DNA from: Thermovibrio sp.
Lineage (GTDB): Bacteria > Aquificota > Aquificia > Desulfurobacteriales > Desulfurobacteriaceae
Length of the DNA stretch: 64,000 bases
NCBI GenBank assembly: GCA_015490195.1
Contig: WFYG01000036.1
Coordinates: forward strand, 1-64,000
Direction of reading: 5' to 3'
Below the pieces are notes generated by a model that did no database searches, was not told the origin of the DNA, and saw only the letters and a program-made list of their open reading frames with translations. Shown here piece after piece: positions 8,717-18,200 of the stretch. The translations under genes were made by a program, and so were the position numbers. The first letter of the stretch is position 1, and every line of letters starts with the position of its first letter.

Positions 8717-9952
8717 GTGAGGAAAGCTCTGATAGTACTTTCAGCCCTTCTGTTATCTGCTGCCGGGGCAAAGGCAGGCGTTTGGGAAACTACCTGTTCG
8801 GGCTGTCATAACGGAGTAGTAGCTCCGACGAAGGAGACGCTTCTGTCAAAGTTTAAAACCAGAAGGGAGTTTATGGCAGCTGTTAGAGAGGCCGTTTCAA
8901 GGGGTAAGATGCCTCCCGGCTTAAAGTACGGAATGGCTGCCAGAGAGCTCTTTGGTACGGCTAAAAGAGGAGGAAAGCAGCTTTCAACTTCATCCGGAAA
9001 TTCTTCTCAAAGGAAGGTTAGTGGTGATCCCTACGCTAAGTACAAACGCTTCTTTAAACCTCTGCCGGCTCTTCCACCAATTCCCGCCAGTAATCCTTTA
9101 ACCCCTGAAAAGGTAGAACTTGGAAAGATGCTCTACTACGATCCACGACTTTCAAGGAGCAAGCTGATCTCCTGTAACACCTGTCATAACCTCTCTATCG
9201 GGGGAGATGATAATCAAAAAACATCACTTGGAGATCACTGGAGAACAGGTGGTAGAAACGCTCCAACGACACTTAACTCAGGTTTCTTAAGGGTGCAGTT
9301 CTGGGATGGTAGAGCTCCCACACTTGAAGAGCAGGCAAAAGGTCCACTTCAGGCTCATGTAGAAATGAACTCAACGCCTGAGCTGGTTGTCCATAGGCTT
9401 AAGGCGATTCCCCAGTACGTGGAACTCTTCAAAAAGGCGTTTCCAGGAGAGAAAGACCCTGTAACCTTTGAAAATGTTGTGAAAGCTATAGCCGCTTTTG
9501 AAAGAACCCTTAACACACCTAACTCTCCCTTCCAGAGATATCTGTTAGGAGAAACCAACGCTCTTACGAAAGAACAGAAAGAAGGAATGGCACTTTTTGT
9601 TAAGTACGGCTGTATCGCCTGCCACAACGGGCCAGTCTTTTCCGACGGGCGTTTTCACAAGTTTAAGTGGAACAACGACTTAGGCCGTTACAGGGTAACA
9701 AAAAACCCTGCTGATAAGTACAAGTTCAGAACTCCTCAGCTTTTAAATGTTGCAGTTACTGCTCCCTACTTCCACGATGGGTCAGTTAACAGCCTTGAAG
9801 AGGCAGTTAAGATAATGGCACAGAAGGAGTTGGGTAAGAAACTTACAAACGAAGAAGCTAAAAAGATTGCCGACTTCCTCCGTTCACTTACGGGAGAAGT
9901 TCCTTTAGAGGCCAGAATCCTTCCACAGCTTCCCGGAAACAATCCAGAGTAG
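8717..9952 (+). CDS. Cytochrome c peroxidase / MauG family, with an extra N-terminal heme domain
   Basis: 411 aa. A signal peptide ending near AKAG (residue ~20) sends it to the periplasm. Three CxxCH heme sites are visible: CSGCH near residue 27, CNTCH near 155, and CIACH near 298. The last two lie in the conserved di-heme peroxidase frame (NAPTTLNSGF, WDGRAPTLEEQAKGPL, FRTPQLLNVAVTAPYFHDGS). The first is an additional small cytochrome c5-like domain with a possible distal Met (GKMPPG). The family reduces H2O2 or oxidises other substrates. GTG start with SD AAGGAGGG. Confidence 0.92.
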   Translation: MRKALIVLSALLLSAAGAKAGVWETTCSGCHNGVVAPTKETLLSKFKTRREFMAAVREAVSRGKMPPGLKYGMAARELFGTAKRGGKQLSTSSGNSSQRKVSGDPYAKYKRFFKPLPALPPIPASNPLTPEKVELGKMLYYDPRLSRSKLISCNTCHNLSIGGDDNQKTSLGDHWRTGGRNAPTTLNSGFLRVQFWDGRAPTLEEQAKGPLQAHVEMNSTPELVVHRLKAIPQYVELFKKAFPGEKDPVTFENVVKAIAAFERTLNTPNSPFQRYLLGETNALTKEQKEGMALFVKYGCIACHNGPVFSDGRFHKFKWNNDLGRYRVTKNPADKYKFRTPQLLNVAVTAPYFHDGSVNSLEEAVKIMAQKELGKKLTNEEAKKIADFLRSLTGEVPLEARILPQLPGNNPE

Positions 9953-9960
9953 GAGATTTA

Positions 9961-9983
9961 GGCCCGCTTCGGCGGGTCTTTTA
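9961..9983 (+). terminator. Intrinsic terminator after the cytochrome peroxidase
   Basis: CCCGC TTCG GCGGG stem-loop (9963-9976) with a stable tetraloop, followed by TCTTTT. It separates the peroxidase gene from the phosphoesterase-lpt-pilus run. Confidence 0.9.
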
Positions 9984-9987
9984 TAAT
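9982..9987 (+). promoter_or_regulatory. Consensus -10 element for a possible leaderless mRNA
   Basis: TATAAT lies 7 nt before the ATG at 9995, so transcription would begin at or next to the start codon. There is no SD. The -35 position (about 9959) falls in the terminator and is poor, so the promoter call is weak. Confidence 0.3.
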
Positions 9988-9994
9988 TCCTTTC

Positions 9995-10546
9995 ATGAAA
10001 TATTTCATTTCAGATACTCACTTCTATCACAGGAACATACTGAAGCTCTGTCCCCTCAAGAGGAAACCGGGGTTTGAGGACCTCATCTTTGAAAACTTAA
10101 GACGTCAATTAAAAAGTTCTGACGTTCTTTATCACCTTGGAGATTTCTCCTGGGTTGACTCTCACTGCCTTTTAAAGAGGTGGAGGGAGCTCCCCGGCAG
10201 AAAAGTCCTTATAAAGGGAAACCACGACTGGTACTTTAAAAACCTTCACCTCTACTTTGACGAAGTAGTTGAATTCTCAACTCTTCTTTACGTAAAGGGT
10301 AAGAGGATCCTCCTGTGCCATTTTCCCTCTAAAGACCTTAGAACTTACAGGTACAGAGAACTTCAGGAAAGGATTACAGAGATATACACAAAAACAGGGG
10401 CATTTCTCCTCGTTCACGGGCACGTTCACTGGAACCCTTATGCTGTATTCTGTGGCTGTCACCTTAATGGTGTAAAATGTCTGAACGTTAACGTTGAGTT
10501 TACAAACTACCGGGCAGTTTCAGAGGAGGAGCTCCCCCTATGGTAA
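9995..10546 (+). CDS. Calcineurin-like metallophosphoesterase
   Basis: 183 aa, cytoplasmic. The metal-binding blocks are in order: ISDTHFYHRNI, HLGDFSW, KGNHDW, LCHFPS and VHGHVHWN, which is the full set expected for the family. It resembles the short YmdB/YfcE-like phosphoesterases of broad bacterial distribution; the substrate cannot be inferred. Its 3' end overlaps kdsC by 7 bp, so the two are co-translated. No SD precedes the ATG. Confidence 0.85.
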   Translation: MKYFISDTHFYHRNILKLCPLKRKPGFEDLIFENLRRQLKSSDVLYHLGDFSWVDSHCLLKRWRELPGRKVLIKGNHDWYFKNLHLYFDEVVEFSTLLYVKGKRILLCHFPSKDLRTYRYRELQERITEIYTKTGAFLLVHGHVHWNPYAVFCGCHLNGVKCLNVNVEFTNYRAVSEEELPLW

Positions 10547-11013
10547 AGGTCCTGTTTTTAGATGTTGACGGCGTTTTAACCGATGGAACTATAACTTACG
10601 ATGTTTACGGCAGAGAGGTTAAGCACTTTAACGTAAAAGATGGGTACGGTATAGTTCGTGCTATTAACACAGGAGTAGACGTAGTTGTTGTCTCTGGAAG
10701 GTTTTCATCTCAGGTAGAAAAGAGATGTAGAGAGCTTGGAGTGAAGAAGGTCTATCAGGGAATTTCAGATAAACTCTCTTTTGCAGAGAGATATCTTGAT
10801 GAACATTCTCTTACATTTGAAAGTGCTGCAGCTATGGGAGACGACCTGCCCGACCTTCCGCTCTTAAAGAAGGTGAGGATTAGCGGAGCTCCGAAAGATG
10901 CAGTACCTCAGGTAAAGTTTATAGTTGACTTTGTAGCCAGAGTTCCTGGAGGGAAAGGAGCCGTAAGGGAGTTTATAGATTTTCTCCTAAAAGAGACGGA
11001 GAATGAGAAATAA
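10540..11013 (+). CDS. kdsC: 3-deoxy-D-manno-octulosonate 8-phosphate phosphatase
   Basis: 157 aa HAD-superfamily phosphatase without a cap domain, the form typical of KdsC. Motif I is FLDVDGVLTDG, motif II VVVSGR, motif III is contributed by the lysine in GISDKLSF, and motif IV is MGDDLPDLPLL. It releases phosphate from KDO-8-P to give KDO for LPS inner core. It sits directly before lptCAB, a common order in Gram-negative bacteria. SD AGGAGG; the GGAGCTCC palindrome overlaps the SD spacer. Confidence 0.93.
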   Translation: MVKVLFLDVDGVLTDGTITYDVYGREVKHFNVKDGYGIVRAINTGVDVVVVSGRFSSQVEKRCRELGVKKVYQGISDKLSFAERYLDEHSLTFESAAAMGDDLPDLPLLKKVRISGAPKDAVPQVKFIVDFVARVPGGKGAVREFIDFLLKETENEK

Positions 11014-11533
11014 GCTATACAAAATAGCAATATTTCTTACCGTTCTTTCCTTTGTTCCTTTTCTCATTTTTCTATCAAAAAGAGAATCTCCGCCGGAAAA
11101 AGTCAACATTCCCCGACATAAAACTCAGACAATAGAAAATTTTATTCTGAAATCGGAAGGAGAAAACAGATGGCAGCTAAAGGCATCGCAGGCTTTTTTT
11201 CTTAACAAGAATGAGATAAAACTTATTGCTCCTGTTCTTACTGTTTTTACACAGAATAAAATAATTATAGAAGCGAAAGAAGCTCTCTACAATAAAAGTA
11301 GAGGCGTTGTACACCTGGAAGGAGTTACTTTAAAAGGAAAAGACTTTGTGTTGACATCCCCAGAGGGTAAATATAACCTAAAGTTACAGAAGTTTGTTAC
11401 AGACTCCGGATGTAAAGCTGTCTATAACGATATCAATACCTTACAGGGAGAAAATTGTGTTGTAAACCTCAGGTCAAAAACCACTATAATTTCAAAGCAC
11501 GTAAGAACAGTAATTAGAGAGGTTCTAAAATGA
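11003..11533 (+). CDS. lptC: LPS export protein LptC
   Basis: 176 aa. One N-terminal membrane helix (residues ~7-25) and a periplasmic beta-rich region (ENFILKSEGENRWQLKASQA, then repeated short strands to RSKTTIISKHVRTV) match the LptC jelly-roll. LptC anchors LptA to the LptB2FG transporter. Starts inside the kdsC end (11-bp overlap) and ends in an ATGA overlap with lptA. Confidence 0.85.
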   Translation: MRNKLYKIAIFLTVLSFVPFLIFLSKRESPPEKVNIPRHKTQTIENFILKSEGENRWQLKASQAFFLNKNEIKLIAPVLTVFTQNKIIIEAKEALYNKSRGVVHLEGVTLKGKDFVLTSPEGKYNLKLQKFVTDSGCKAVYNDINTLQGENCVVNLRSKTTIISKHVRTVIREVLK

Positions 11534-12015
11534 AAAAACTAATCTCTTTAGTGCTTTTTTCAGCTATACTTCTAGCTACTGCACCTGCCATTTCCGCTAC
11601 AGAAGCCAAAGTTCCAATTGTGGTTGAGGCACAAAAACTTGTCTACAACGACAAGAAAAAAATGGCAATCTATATAGGTAGCGTAGTTGCCCAACACGGT
11701 ACTACTATTATTACAGGAGATAAGTTAATTATCTATTTTGATCCAACTGGAAAGCACATAAGAAAAATAGTAGTGAAAGGTAATGTTCACATCAAAGATC
11801 CGAGGGGAGAAGGCTGGTGTGAAGAGTTGTTCTACTATCCTATAGAAGAAAAATTGGTTCTTATAGGAAATGCGAAACTAAAACAGAAAGATAATGTAAT
11901 AATAGGTGATAAAATAGTGGCTTATAAGAGTGGAAAAGTTGAAGTTGAAGGTATAAAGCAAAAGGTAAAAACGGTTATTTATCCAGAGAGGCGGACAATT
12001 GGAAAAAATAAATGA
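11530..12015 (+). CDS. lptA: LPS transport periplasmic protein LptA
   Basis: 161 aa with a signal peptide (cleavage near ISA-TEA, residue ~23). The OstA/LptA domain shows VEAQKLVYNDKKKMAIYIGS, VAQHGTTIITGDKLIIYFD and VKGNVHIKD, the strands of the beta-jellyroll that bridges the periplasm. Overlaps lptB by 17 bp. Confidence 0.88.
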   Translation: MKKLISLVLFSAILLATAPAISATEAKVPIVVEAQKLVYNDKKKMAIYIGSVVAQHGTTIITGDKLIIYFDPTGKHIRKIVVKGNVHIKDPRGEGWCEELFYYPIEEKLVLIGNAKLKQKDNVIIGDKIVAYKSGKVEVEGIKQKVKTVIYPERRTIGKNK

Positions 12016-12739
12016 TTTAAATCTGCTACGAGCAGAGAATATAACCAAGCGATTTGGTAAAAGAACTGTTGTAGAAGGAGTTACCCTTGAAGTACGTGAG
12101 GGAGAAGTAGTAGGTCTTCTTGGTCCAAACGGAGCAGGCAAAACGACCACCTTCTACTGTATAGTTGGATTGATAAAGCCAGACGGGGGGAAAGTAACAA
12201 TAGGAGAAGAAGACATAACCAGAGATCCTACTTACATAAGAGCAAGGAAAGGACTGTCCTATCTACCTCAAGAACCCTCTATCTTCAGAAAGTTAACAGT
12301 TGAAGAAAATCTGAAGGCGATTTTAGAGATGCACAACTACACAGAAGGAGAGATAAAGGAAAAAGTAGACTGGCTACTTGAAAGGTTTGGCATCTCTCGC
12401 CTCAGAAAACAGAAAGCCTCGTCACTTTCAGGTGGAGAGAGAAGAAGACTTGAAATAGCAAGAGCTTTAACGATAGATCCAAAGTTCCTTCTTCTTGATG
12501 AGCCGTTTGCAGGTATAGACCCTATTGCCGTTTCAGATATTCAAGAATTAATTTTAGACTTGAAAAAACTAAATATAGGAGTTCTAATCACAGACCACAA
12601 CGTTAGAGAAACTTTAAAGATTATAGATAGAGCCTACATAATAGCTCATGGTAGGTTAGTAGCTTCAGGATTACCCCAAGAAGTTGCAAACCAACGTATT
12701 GTAAGGGAGGTTTACCTTGGGGAAAACTTTGAAATTTAA
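11999..12739 (+). CDS. lptB: LPS export ABC transporter ATPase LptB
   Basis: 246 aa ABC ATPase. Walker A GPNGAGKTT, signature LSGGERRRLEIARAL, Walker B LLLDEPFAGIDP and the LptB-typical LITDHNVRETL with its switch histidine. It powers LPS extraction from the inner membrane together with LptF/LptG, which are not in the window. TTG start inside lptA with SD GAGAGG. Its last 23 bp overlap pilY1. Confidence 0.95.
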   Translation: MEKINDLNLLRAENITKRFGKRTVVEGVTLEVREGEVVGLLGPNGAGKTTTFYCIVGLIKPDGGKVTIGEEDITRDPTYIRARKGLSYLPQEPSIFRKLTVEENLKAILEMHNYTEGEIKEKVDWLLERFGISRLRKQKASSLSGGERRRLEIARALTIDPKFLLLDEPFAGIDPIAVSDIQELILDLKKLNIGVLITDHNVRETLKIIDRAYIIAHGRLVASGLPQEVANQRIVREVYLGENFEI

Positions 12740-15700
12740 AAAATTTTTCATTTTGGCTTTTGTAACAGATATTTTATTGCTTTTGGTAACTAAATTTAGT
12801 TACGCATCCATGCAGGATTATTGTGCTGTTCCTCCATTTGCTGCAACGAAAGTAAAGCCCAATGTTGTTTTTCTAATAGACTATTCAGGAAGTATGCACG
12901 ATCCAGCATATTACAGTTGTAAACATACGAAGAAATATTCTGCAAAAGAAGGATACTATTGTGGAGAGATACATGTTACATTTAACCCTGATAGTCCATA
13001 TTACGGTTACTTTGATTCAAATGCTTATTACTCCTACGATTTAACTAATATGATCTGGAAGAAAGATCCAACCTGTCAGAGTTTAATGTCTTCCCATCCG
13101 GAATGGAAGGGAATAGGTTATGGCAAATGTTATTCAGGAAACTTTCTGAACTTTCTTTTAACTTCAAGAATGGATGCTGCCTTTAAAGCTCTTATAGGAG
13201 GTAGAGGAAACTGTCAGGGAGATGAATGTAGGCTCCTTCCGGAAGGTTATGGAAGATATGTTACAGTTAATTTTAAAAATGGGATATGTAAATTTAATTT
13301 GCACCATGATTGGAATAATGATACCCTTAGTTTAGATGTAAAAAATGTAAATAACTGTCCTTTTACTTCGGGTAGTTACGGTAAGGTTGCAGTTTCTATA
13401 GATAGTTCTGAAAGGCATGGAGTGATTCAGGATAATTTTGACAAAGTCAATATAAGTTTATTGGTTTTTAGTGGGCCAAAAACTACATATTGTCCTGAAA
13501 GAAAGGGAGTTGTTAAATATTCTTTTTATGAAAATGACCTTAATAAACTGGTAGCTGCCATTCAAAATGAGAGGCCATGTGGTTATACATACACTGGTGA
13601 GGCAATGTATGAAGTGGAGGATTTCCTGAAACAGGAAGATAACCACAACTATGAACATAATTCTCAATACATAGACAGGGGAACAGAGAAAGATCCTTAC
13701 TACATGGAGATTAACGGAAATCTATATCCTGTTCCTTGTAGAAAAACCTACGTTGTTCTTATTTCAGACGGATATTGGAATGGACATGTAGATCCAGAGA
13801 AACCTGCCTATGAAATGCATACAAAAGACCTTAGAGATGATATAGAAGGAAACCAAACGGCAGACATATTTACAGTTTATGCCTTTGATGACGATAAGAA
13901 GGGGAAAAATGCTCTGGAAACTGTAGCAGCTTATGGAAGTTTTACAGATATCTGTTCAGACGACCGCTCATACGACTGGCCATATCCTTTTACAGGTTTT
14001 GTGGATTCGGAGAAACAAAGCTGGCCTGTAGAGGAGTGTAATCCTGAAGGATCTTACAATGAGTGTTGTAAGGAGTGGGATGGTAATAGAGATGGTTCTC
14101 CAGACCATTTTTTTGAGGCCAGTAACGGTGCGGCTCTTGAAAAAGACCTCAGAAAGATTTTTCAATTGGTTCTGAACCCTGTTTCCGGTACGTCTGTTGC
14201 TTCCCTTTCTAAGAAAAAGTTAAAGGGAGCAGTTGTTTGCCAGAGTGTCTTTTATCCTGTGAAGAACTTTGGAGATAGGAGATTATCCTGGGTCGGTTAT
14301 CTTTATACCTGGTGGTTTTTAAACACAAAAACGGTTCAGAATATAAGGGAGGATACTAATAGTAACAAAATACTTGATATTCAAGAGGATTGTATTATTA
14401 ATTGGGCTGTTGATGATGAGGATAATTTGACTGTAACTAAGTATAGTAGCGATTCTAAAGGTAAACCTTTAGAGAAAATGGGGTCTTATGATTCATTTGA
14501 GAGCCTAAAACCTATTTTTGAAGTAGGAGATGAACTAGCTTTTTTATCCCCAAAAGATAGAGTTATTTATACAGAGGTAAACGGAAAGCTTATTCCTTTT
14601 AATACTTCTAACCTTGACTTGTTTAGTTCTTACTTGGGTGCCGAATTACCAGCATGTTTGAAAGGAGATAAAGGAGCTCTTGTAGACTTTATCCGTGGAA
14701 AAGATGTTTCAGGTTGCAGGAGTAGGACTATTGATGATGAAGGGGATACATGGAAACTTGGCGATATAATCTACTCTTCTCCAGTAATTGTTAATTACAA
14801 AGACTACAGTGTTATCTTTGTCGGCTCTAATGATGGAATGCTTCACGCTTTTAGATTAGGCTACTTGAGAAGGAATACTGATAGTCAGCACCCTGTAGCT
14901 CTTGATAACAGTGCTACTGATACGAATAAAGACATGTTAGGAGAAGAACTCTGGGCTTTTATACCTAAAAATGCTCTTCCTTACTTAAGGTACCTTGCAG
15001 ATAGCAACTACTGCCATCTTTATTATGTAGATCTGACTCCTTATGTGATTGACGTTAGCCTGAACGGAGAAGAGAGGAAGATCCTTATAGGAGGAATGCG
15101 TTTTGGAGGTGGTACAGGTTCTGCTGACTCCTCAGCTGTAAAGCCACCAGCTGATACCTGTAGTGATTCCTCCTGCACAGGGCTTTCTTCCTACTTTGCT
15201 ATTGATGTTACGAATCCTGAGAATCCTGTTTTTCTTTGGGAGTTTTCTTCACCAGACCTTGGTTTCTCTTACTCTGGGCCGGGTATTGTTAAGAAAGATG
15301 GCAAATATTACGTTGTTTTTGCTTCAGGTCCTATTAACTATAAGGCCGACTTTTCGGGAGACTCTAACACTTTAAAGATTTTTGTTCTGGATCTTGAAAC
15401 TGGAAAGCTGGTAAGTTCAATTGATACCGGTATATCCAATGCCTTCTCCGGAAGGATTTTCAAGGAAGGGGTGGACCTCAACGGAGATGGCAATACAGAC
15501 TACCTAATTTTTGGCTACTCCAGACAGGACGGTTCACCTGATAACTTTAGGGGTGGGTTAATTATTCTAGCGAATAAGGGGAGCTCTGTAGACAAGCTGG
15601 TTCCCCTTGATGATAATCCTGTAGACTGGAGCACTGTCGCTATTCAGAACCTTGGAATAGATATCATGCCTGTAACATCTACAGTTGAGCTGATGAAAAG

Positions 15701-16364
15701 TTTTGGTAGATGGTATCTGTACTTTGGTTCAGGTAGATGGTTCTACAAGTATGACTCTACAGAGATAACCGATAATGCCCTGTTTGGTGTTCCTCTGTTA
15801 ACCGATACAGGAAGTTATAACTCTTTTAACTATGCTTATCTATCAAAAAGGCTGGTTGACGTTACAGATTCTAAGAATGCAGAAACAGTTTGTTCAGATG
15901 CTTCTAAGGGTATTGTTGACGGCTGGTACATACGTCTTGAAAGTTCAGATTTAAGTAGAGGTTACTTGAAGGAGAAAGCCATTTCTGACCCGACTACTAC
16001 CGAAGATAATGTGATTATATTTACAACTGTTCAACCTAGTGGAGAACCCTGTAAGCTTGGCGGGCGTTCTAGGCTCTGGGTGCTTAACGGTGCTACAGGT
16101 GGTTCTATTCTGGATAACTGTAGCGTATTCGGCATAAGCAAGCTGTATGGAACTGTTCTACTGCAGCTTTCTGGAACGGATATTCAAGAGATACGGTTAA
16201 GGTACGATAGGTTAAGCGGTCATAGTAACATAGCTTCTGTTTTACCTCAGGGAGGCAACAGGGCTACGGTCTGGTTTACCGGTATAGCTCCGGAGTCGGC
16301 GCCTCCTTTTATTTATCCGTCTAATGCCCTTGTTGGTACTCTTCTGTTATGGCTGGAGATGTAG
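12717..16364 (+). CDS. pilY1: Type IV pilus tip protein PilY1/PilC
   Basis: 1215 aa. A signal peptide is cleaved near FSYA-SM (residue ~30). A von Willebrand A domain follows, with an intact MIDAS DYSGSM at residues 55-60 and many cysteines. The C-terminal half is the PilY1 beta-propeller (FVGSNDGMLHAFR, LWAFIPKNALPYL) with a calcium loop DLNGDGNTD near residue 920. PilY1 proteins sit at the pilus tip and act in adhesion, extension control and surface sensing. TTG start with GGGAGG 6 nt upstream, overlapping lptB. Clearly lower GC than the housekeeping genes. Confidence 0.92.
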   Translation: MGKTLKFKKFFILAFVTDILLLLVTKFSYASMQDYCAVPPFAATKVKPNVVFLIDYSGSMHDPAYYSCKHTKKYSAKEGYYCGEIHVTFNPDSPYYGYFDSNAYYSYDLTNMIWKKDPTCQSLMSSHPEWKGIGYGKCYSGNFLNFLLTSRMDAAFKALIGGRGNCQGDECRLLPEGYGRYVTVNFKNGICKFNLHHDWNNDTLSLDVKNVNNCPFTSGSYGKVAVSIDSSERHGVIQDNFDKVNISLLVFSGPKTTYCPERKGVVKYSFYENDLNKLVAAIQNERPCGYTYTGEAMYEVEDFLKQEDNHNYEHNSQYIDRGTEKDPYYMEINGNLYPVPCRKTYVVLISDGYWNGHVDPEKPAYEMHTKDLRDDIEGNQTADIFTVYAFDDDKKGKNALETVAAYGSFTDICSDDRSYDWPYPFTGFVDSEKQSWPVEECNPEGSYNECCKEWDGNRDGSPDHFFEASNGAALEKDLRKIFQLVLNPVSGTSVASLSKKKLKGAVVCQSVFYPVKNFGDRRLSWVGYLYTWWFLNTKTVQNIREDTNSNKILDIQEDCIINWAVDDEDNLTVTKYSSDSKGKPLEKMGSYDSFESLKPIFEVGDELAFLSPKDRVIYTEVNGKLIPFNTSNLDLFSSYLGAELPACLKGDKGALVDFIRGKDVSGCRSRTIDDEGDTWKLGDIIYSSPVIVNYKDYSVIFVGSNDGMLHAFRLGYLRRNTDSQHPVALDNSATDTNKDMLGEELWAFIPKNALPYLRYLADSNYCHLYYVDLTPYVIDVSLNGEERKILIGGMRFGGGTGSADSSAVKPPADTCSDSSCTGLSSYFAIDVTNPENPVFLWEFSSPDLGFSYSGPGIVKKDGKYYVVFASGPINYKADFSGDSNTLKIFVLDLETGKLVSSIDTGISNAFSGRIFKEGVDLNGDGNTDYLIFGYSRQDGSPDNFRGGLIILANKGSSVDKLVPLDDNPVDWSTVAIQNLGIDIMPVTSTVELMKSFGRWYLYFGSGRWFYKYDSTEITDNALFGVPLLTDTGSYNSFNYAYLSKRLVDVTDSKNAETVCSDASKGIVDGWYIRLESSDLSRGYLKEKAISDPTTTEDNVIIFTTVQPSGEPCKLGGRSRLWVLNGATGGSILDNCSVFGISKLYGTVLLQLSGTDIQEIRLRYDRLSGHSNIASVLPQGGNRATVWFTGIAPESAPPFIYPSNALVGTLLLWLEM

Positions 16365-16365
16365 T

Positions 16366-16803
16366 GTGAGGAGAGGGTTTTCTTTCTTTGAGATGTTTGT
16401 TGTGATTTTAATTTTAGGTATTATTCTTGCCCTTGGGCTTGTTAAGTATAGGTTGTGGTTGAAAAAGGTTAATGTTGAGAGTGATACGCAGTTGATTTAT
16501 TCTGTGATTAGTAAAGAGAGAATGAGGGCTATTTCTGAGTCTAAGTCTTTCAGAATTACTGCTGTTGACGATGAGCTTGTAGTAGAAGATCTCTCTTCTG
16601 GTGCCAGGAAGGTAATTCCTTTAAATGATCCGTTTTCTGGAATGATAGATATTTATCCTAAAGGAGTTATGAGCAGGAACAGTATTGTATTTTTGGGAGA
16701 TTTAAATCTTAATCCAGATGTAAGTTGTGTCGTTTCAGACAGTTTACGCTTAAGGATGGGGAGAACATACATAGATTCTAGAGGAAGAAGGAAGTGCAAG
16801 TAA
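16366..16803 (+). CDS. Type IV minor pilin / GspH-FimT-like pseudopilin
   Basis: 145 aa from the GTG at 16366, chosen because it gives the short basic leader MRRG before FSFFE; an upstream ATG at 16324 would lie inside pilY1 and give an odd 18-residue leader. The prepilin peptidase site is G/FSFFE with the critical Glu5, followed by a ~20-residue hydrophobic helix. The rest is beta-rich as in FimT/GspH. It belongs to the minor pilin priming complex with the next three genes and PilY1. Confidence 0.85.
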   Translation: MRRGFSFFEMFVVILILGIILALGLVKYRLWLKKVNVESDTQLIYSVISKERMRAISESKSFRITAVDDELVVEDLSSGARKVIPLNDPFSGMIDIYPKGVMSRNSIVFLGDLNLNPDVSCVVSDSLRLRMGRTYIDSRGRRKCK

Positions 16804-17210
16804 GAAAAGGTTTTAGCCTTATTGAAGTGCTTATAGCTTCTGTTATAGCAATAATAGCTTTACTGGGTTTGCTGGCTGCTGCTATTTACTTTGAGTCTTT
16901 TACTATTAAGAGAGCACTGTTTAAAGAAGCTTCAAACATGCTCTACAGTAAACTTGAGTCAGTTAAAAGCATGCCTTATGCAGACGTTTCAGAGTTTGTT
17001 CTGAATAATGGAGCGGTTGATTGTGAAGATGCCCTTTCTAAGAACTATCTTGATAGATACGTAGGCAGTACAAAGTACAGGTTTGGTCTTTTTTACAAGG
17101 TTAATGAAGATCCCGTTTATCAGATAAAGGAAATAGATCTTACTGTTTGCTGGAAATATAGAGGAAAGCTCTACGAGATTTCAGGTAATACTATTATCAG
17201 GAATAGGTGA
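16794..17210 (+). CDS. Type IV minor pilin, PilV-like
   Basis: 138 aa. Leader MQVRKG, then FSLIEVLIASVIAIIALLG, a classic class III signal with Glu5. GTG start overlapping the previous gene by 10 bp. Two cysteines in the globular part (VDCEDAL, TVCWKY) may form a disulfide. Placed second in the set, like pilV in pilus clusters of the fimT-pilV-pilW-pilX type. Confidence 0.82.
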   Translation: MQVRKGFSLIEVLIASVIAIIALLGLLAAAIYFESFTIKRALFKEASNMLYSKLESVKSMPYADVSEFVLNNGAVDCEDALSKNYLDRYVGSTKYRFGLFYKVNEDPVYQIKEIDLTVCWKYRGKLYEISGNTIIRNR

Positions 17211-18196
17211 TGAATAAGCGGATTTCAGGATTTTCTCTTGTTGAACTTTTGGTGGTTTTGGCGATCTCTCTGTTTCTACTTGCTGCTATCTATTTTGGTT
17301 ATTCTTTTCTTTTTAGAAATTACTTAACAGGTGCTGGAAGAACGGCAGTAACTATTTCTACTGTGGTAGGTGAGGAAATCCTTAATCAGGATGTTGAACA
17401 CGCCGGTTTTGGTATTTCTCTTTATGAACCTAAACCACCTGTTAAGTTTAAACTGGATTCTAACGGGAAGCCTATGCTTACAATTCGCTCAACTTATGTG
17501 GTTACTAACCGTTCTACGAAGGGGTGGGCTATTCTTGATTGTAGTTCGGGGAACTCCCATTCTCCAGTTTCTTACTCTTCGTGGCCTTTACCTTCCAGCT
17601 ATGCTGTTTTGATGGACCTTTCAGAGAAGATTATTAGCCCCTACGCCCAACTTAGCAGTTTTGTCTGTCCTGTAAGTGATTATCTGCTGGTATATCCTGT
17701 TCCTAAAATTACGCTTAATTCAGGTGAAACTTTTGCCTGTGATGATCAGGCCTGTGCTCAGATAGATTATTACCTTTATAAGTCTTCTGCTGTAAGTTCT
17801 GCCTGCAAGGATCTTTACATTCTTGGTAGGAGGGTATCCTGGAAATTGAAAAATGGCTCTCCTTCAGGTTCTGTTCAGCCGTTTTTAAGTTGTGTTGCCG
17901 ACTTTCAGATAAGAATTGATTGGAAAAACAGGAAGTACGTTAATCCTCTAGATCCTTCAGATCCAGATTACTCCTCCATTCAGAGTGCGACTTTTCAGGA
18001 TTTAAAGAATAATCTCAAGATGATTTATCTCTATTTATTGATAAGGGAAGGTGGTAAAGATCCAAACTATGTTTTTAACGGTTCTACTAAAATAGAGCCG
18101 GATAATGTTGAACTTCAGCTACCTCCTAATTACAAACACTACCACTGGAAGGTTGTAAAGTTGAGTATTGAACCTGTAAATATAATAAGGAAGTAG
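17207..18196 (+). CDS. Type IV minor pilin, PilW-like
   Basis: 329 aa. Prepilin signal ISG/FSLVELLVVLAISLFLLAA with Glu5 and a large cysteine-containing globular domain, as in PilW. ATGATG start overlapping the pilV-like stop (4 bp). Its size and position between PilV-like and PilX-like genes support the name. Acts in the inner membrane as part of the priming complex. Confidence 0.82.
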   Translation: MMNKRISGFSLVELLVVLAISLFLLAAIYFGYSFLFRNYLTGAGRTAVTISTVVGEEILNQDVEHAGFGISLYEPKPPVKFKLDSNGKPMLTIRSTYVVTNRSTKGWAILDCSSGNSHSPVSYSSWPLPSSYAVLMDLSEKIISPYAQLSSFVCPVSDYLLVYPVPKITLNSGETFACDDQACAQIDYYLYKSSAVSSACKDLYILGRRVSWKLKNGSPSGSVQPFLSCVADFQIRIDWKNRKYVNPLDPSDPDYSSIQSATFQDLKNNLKMIYLYLLIREGGKDPNYVFNGSTKIEPDNVELQLPPNYKHYHWKVVKLSIEPVNIIRK

Positions 18197-18200
18197 TACT

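Noticed and set aside
16324..16365. ATG start of the FimT-like pilin inside pilY1
   Set aside because: Gives a hydrophobic 18-residue leader before FSFFE; GTG 16366 gives the normal short basic leader.
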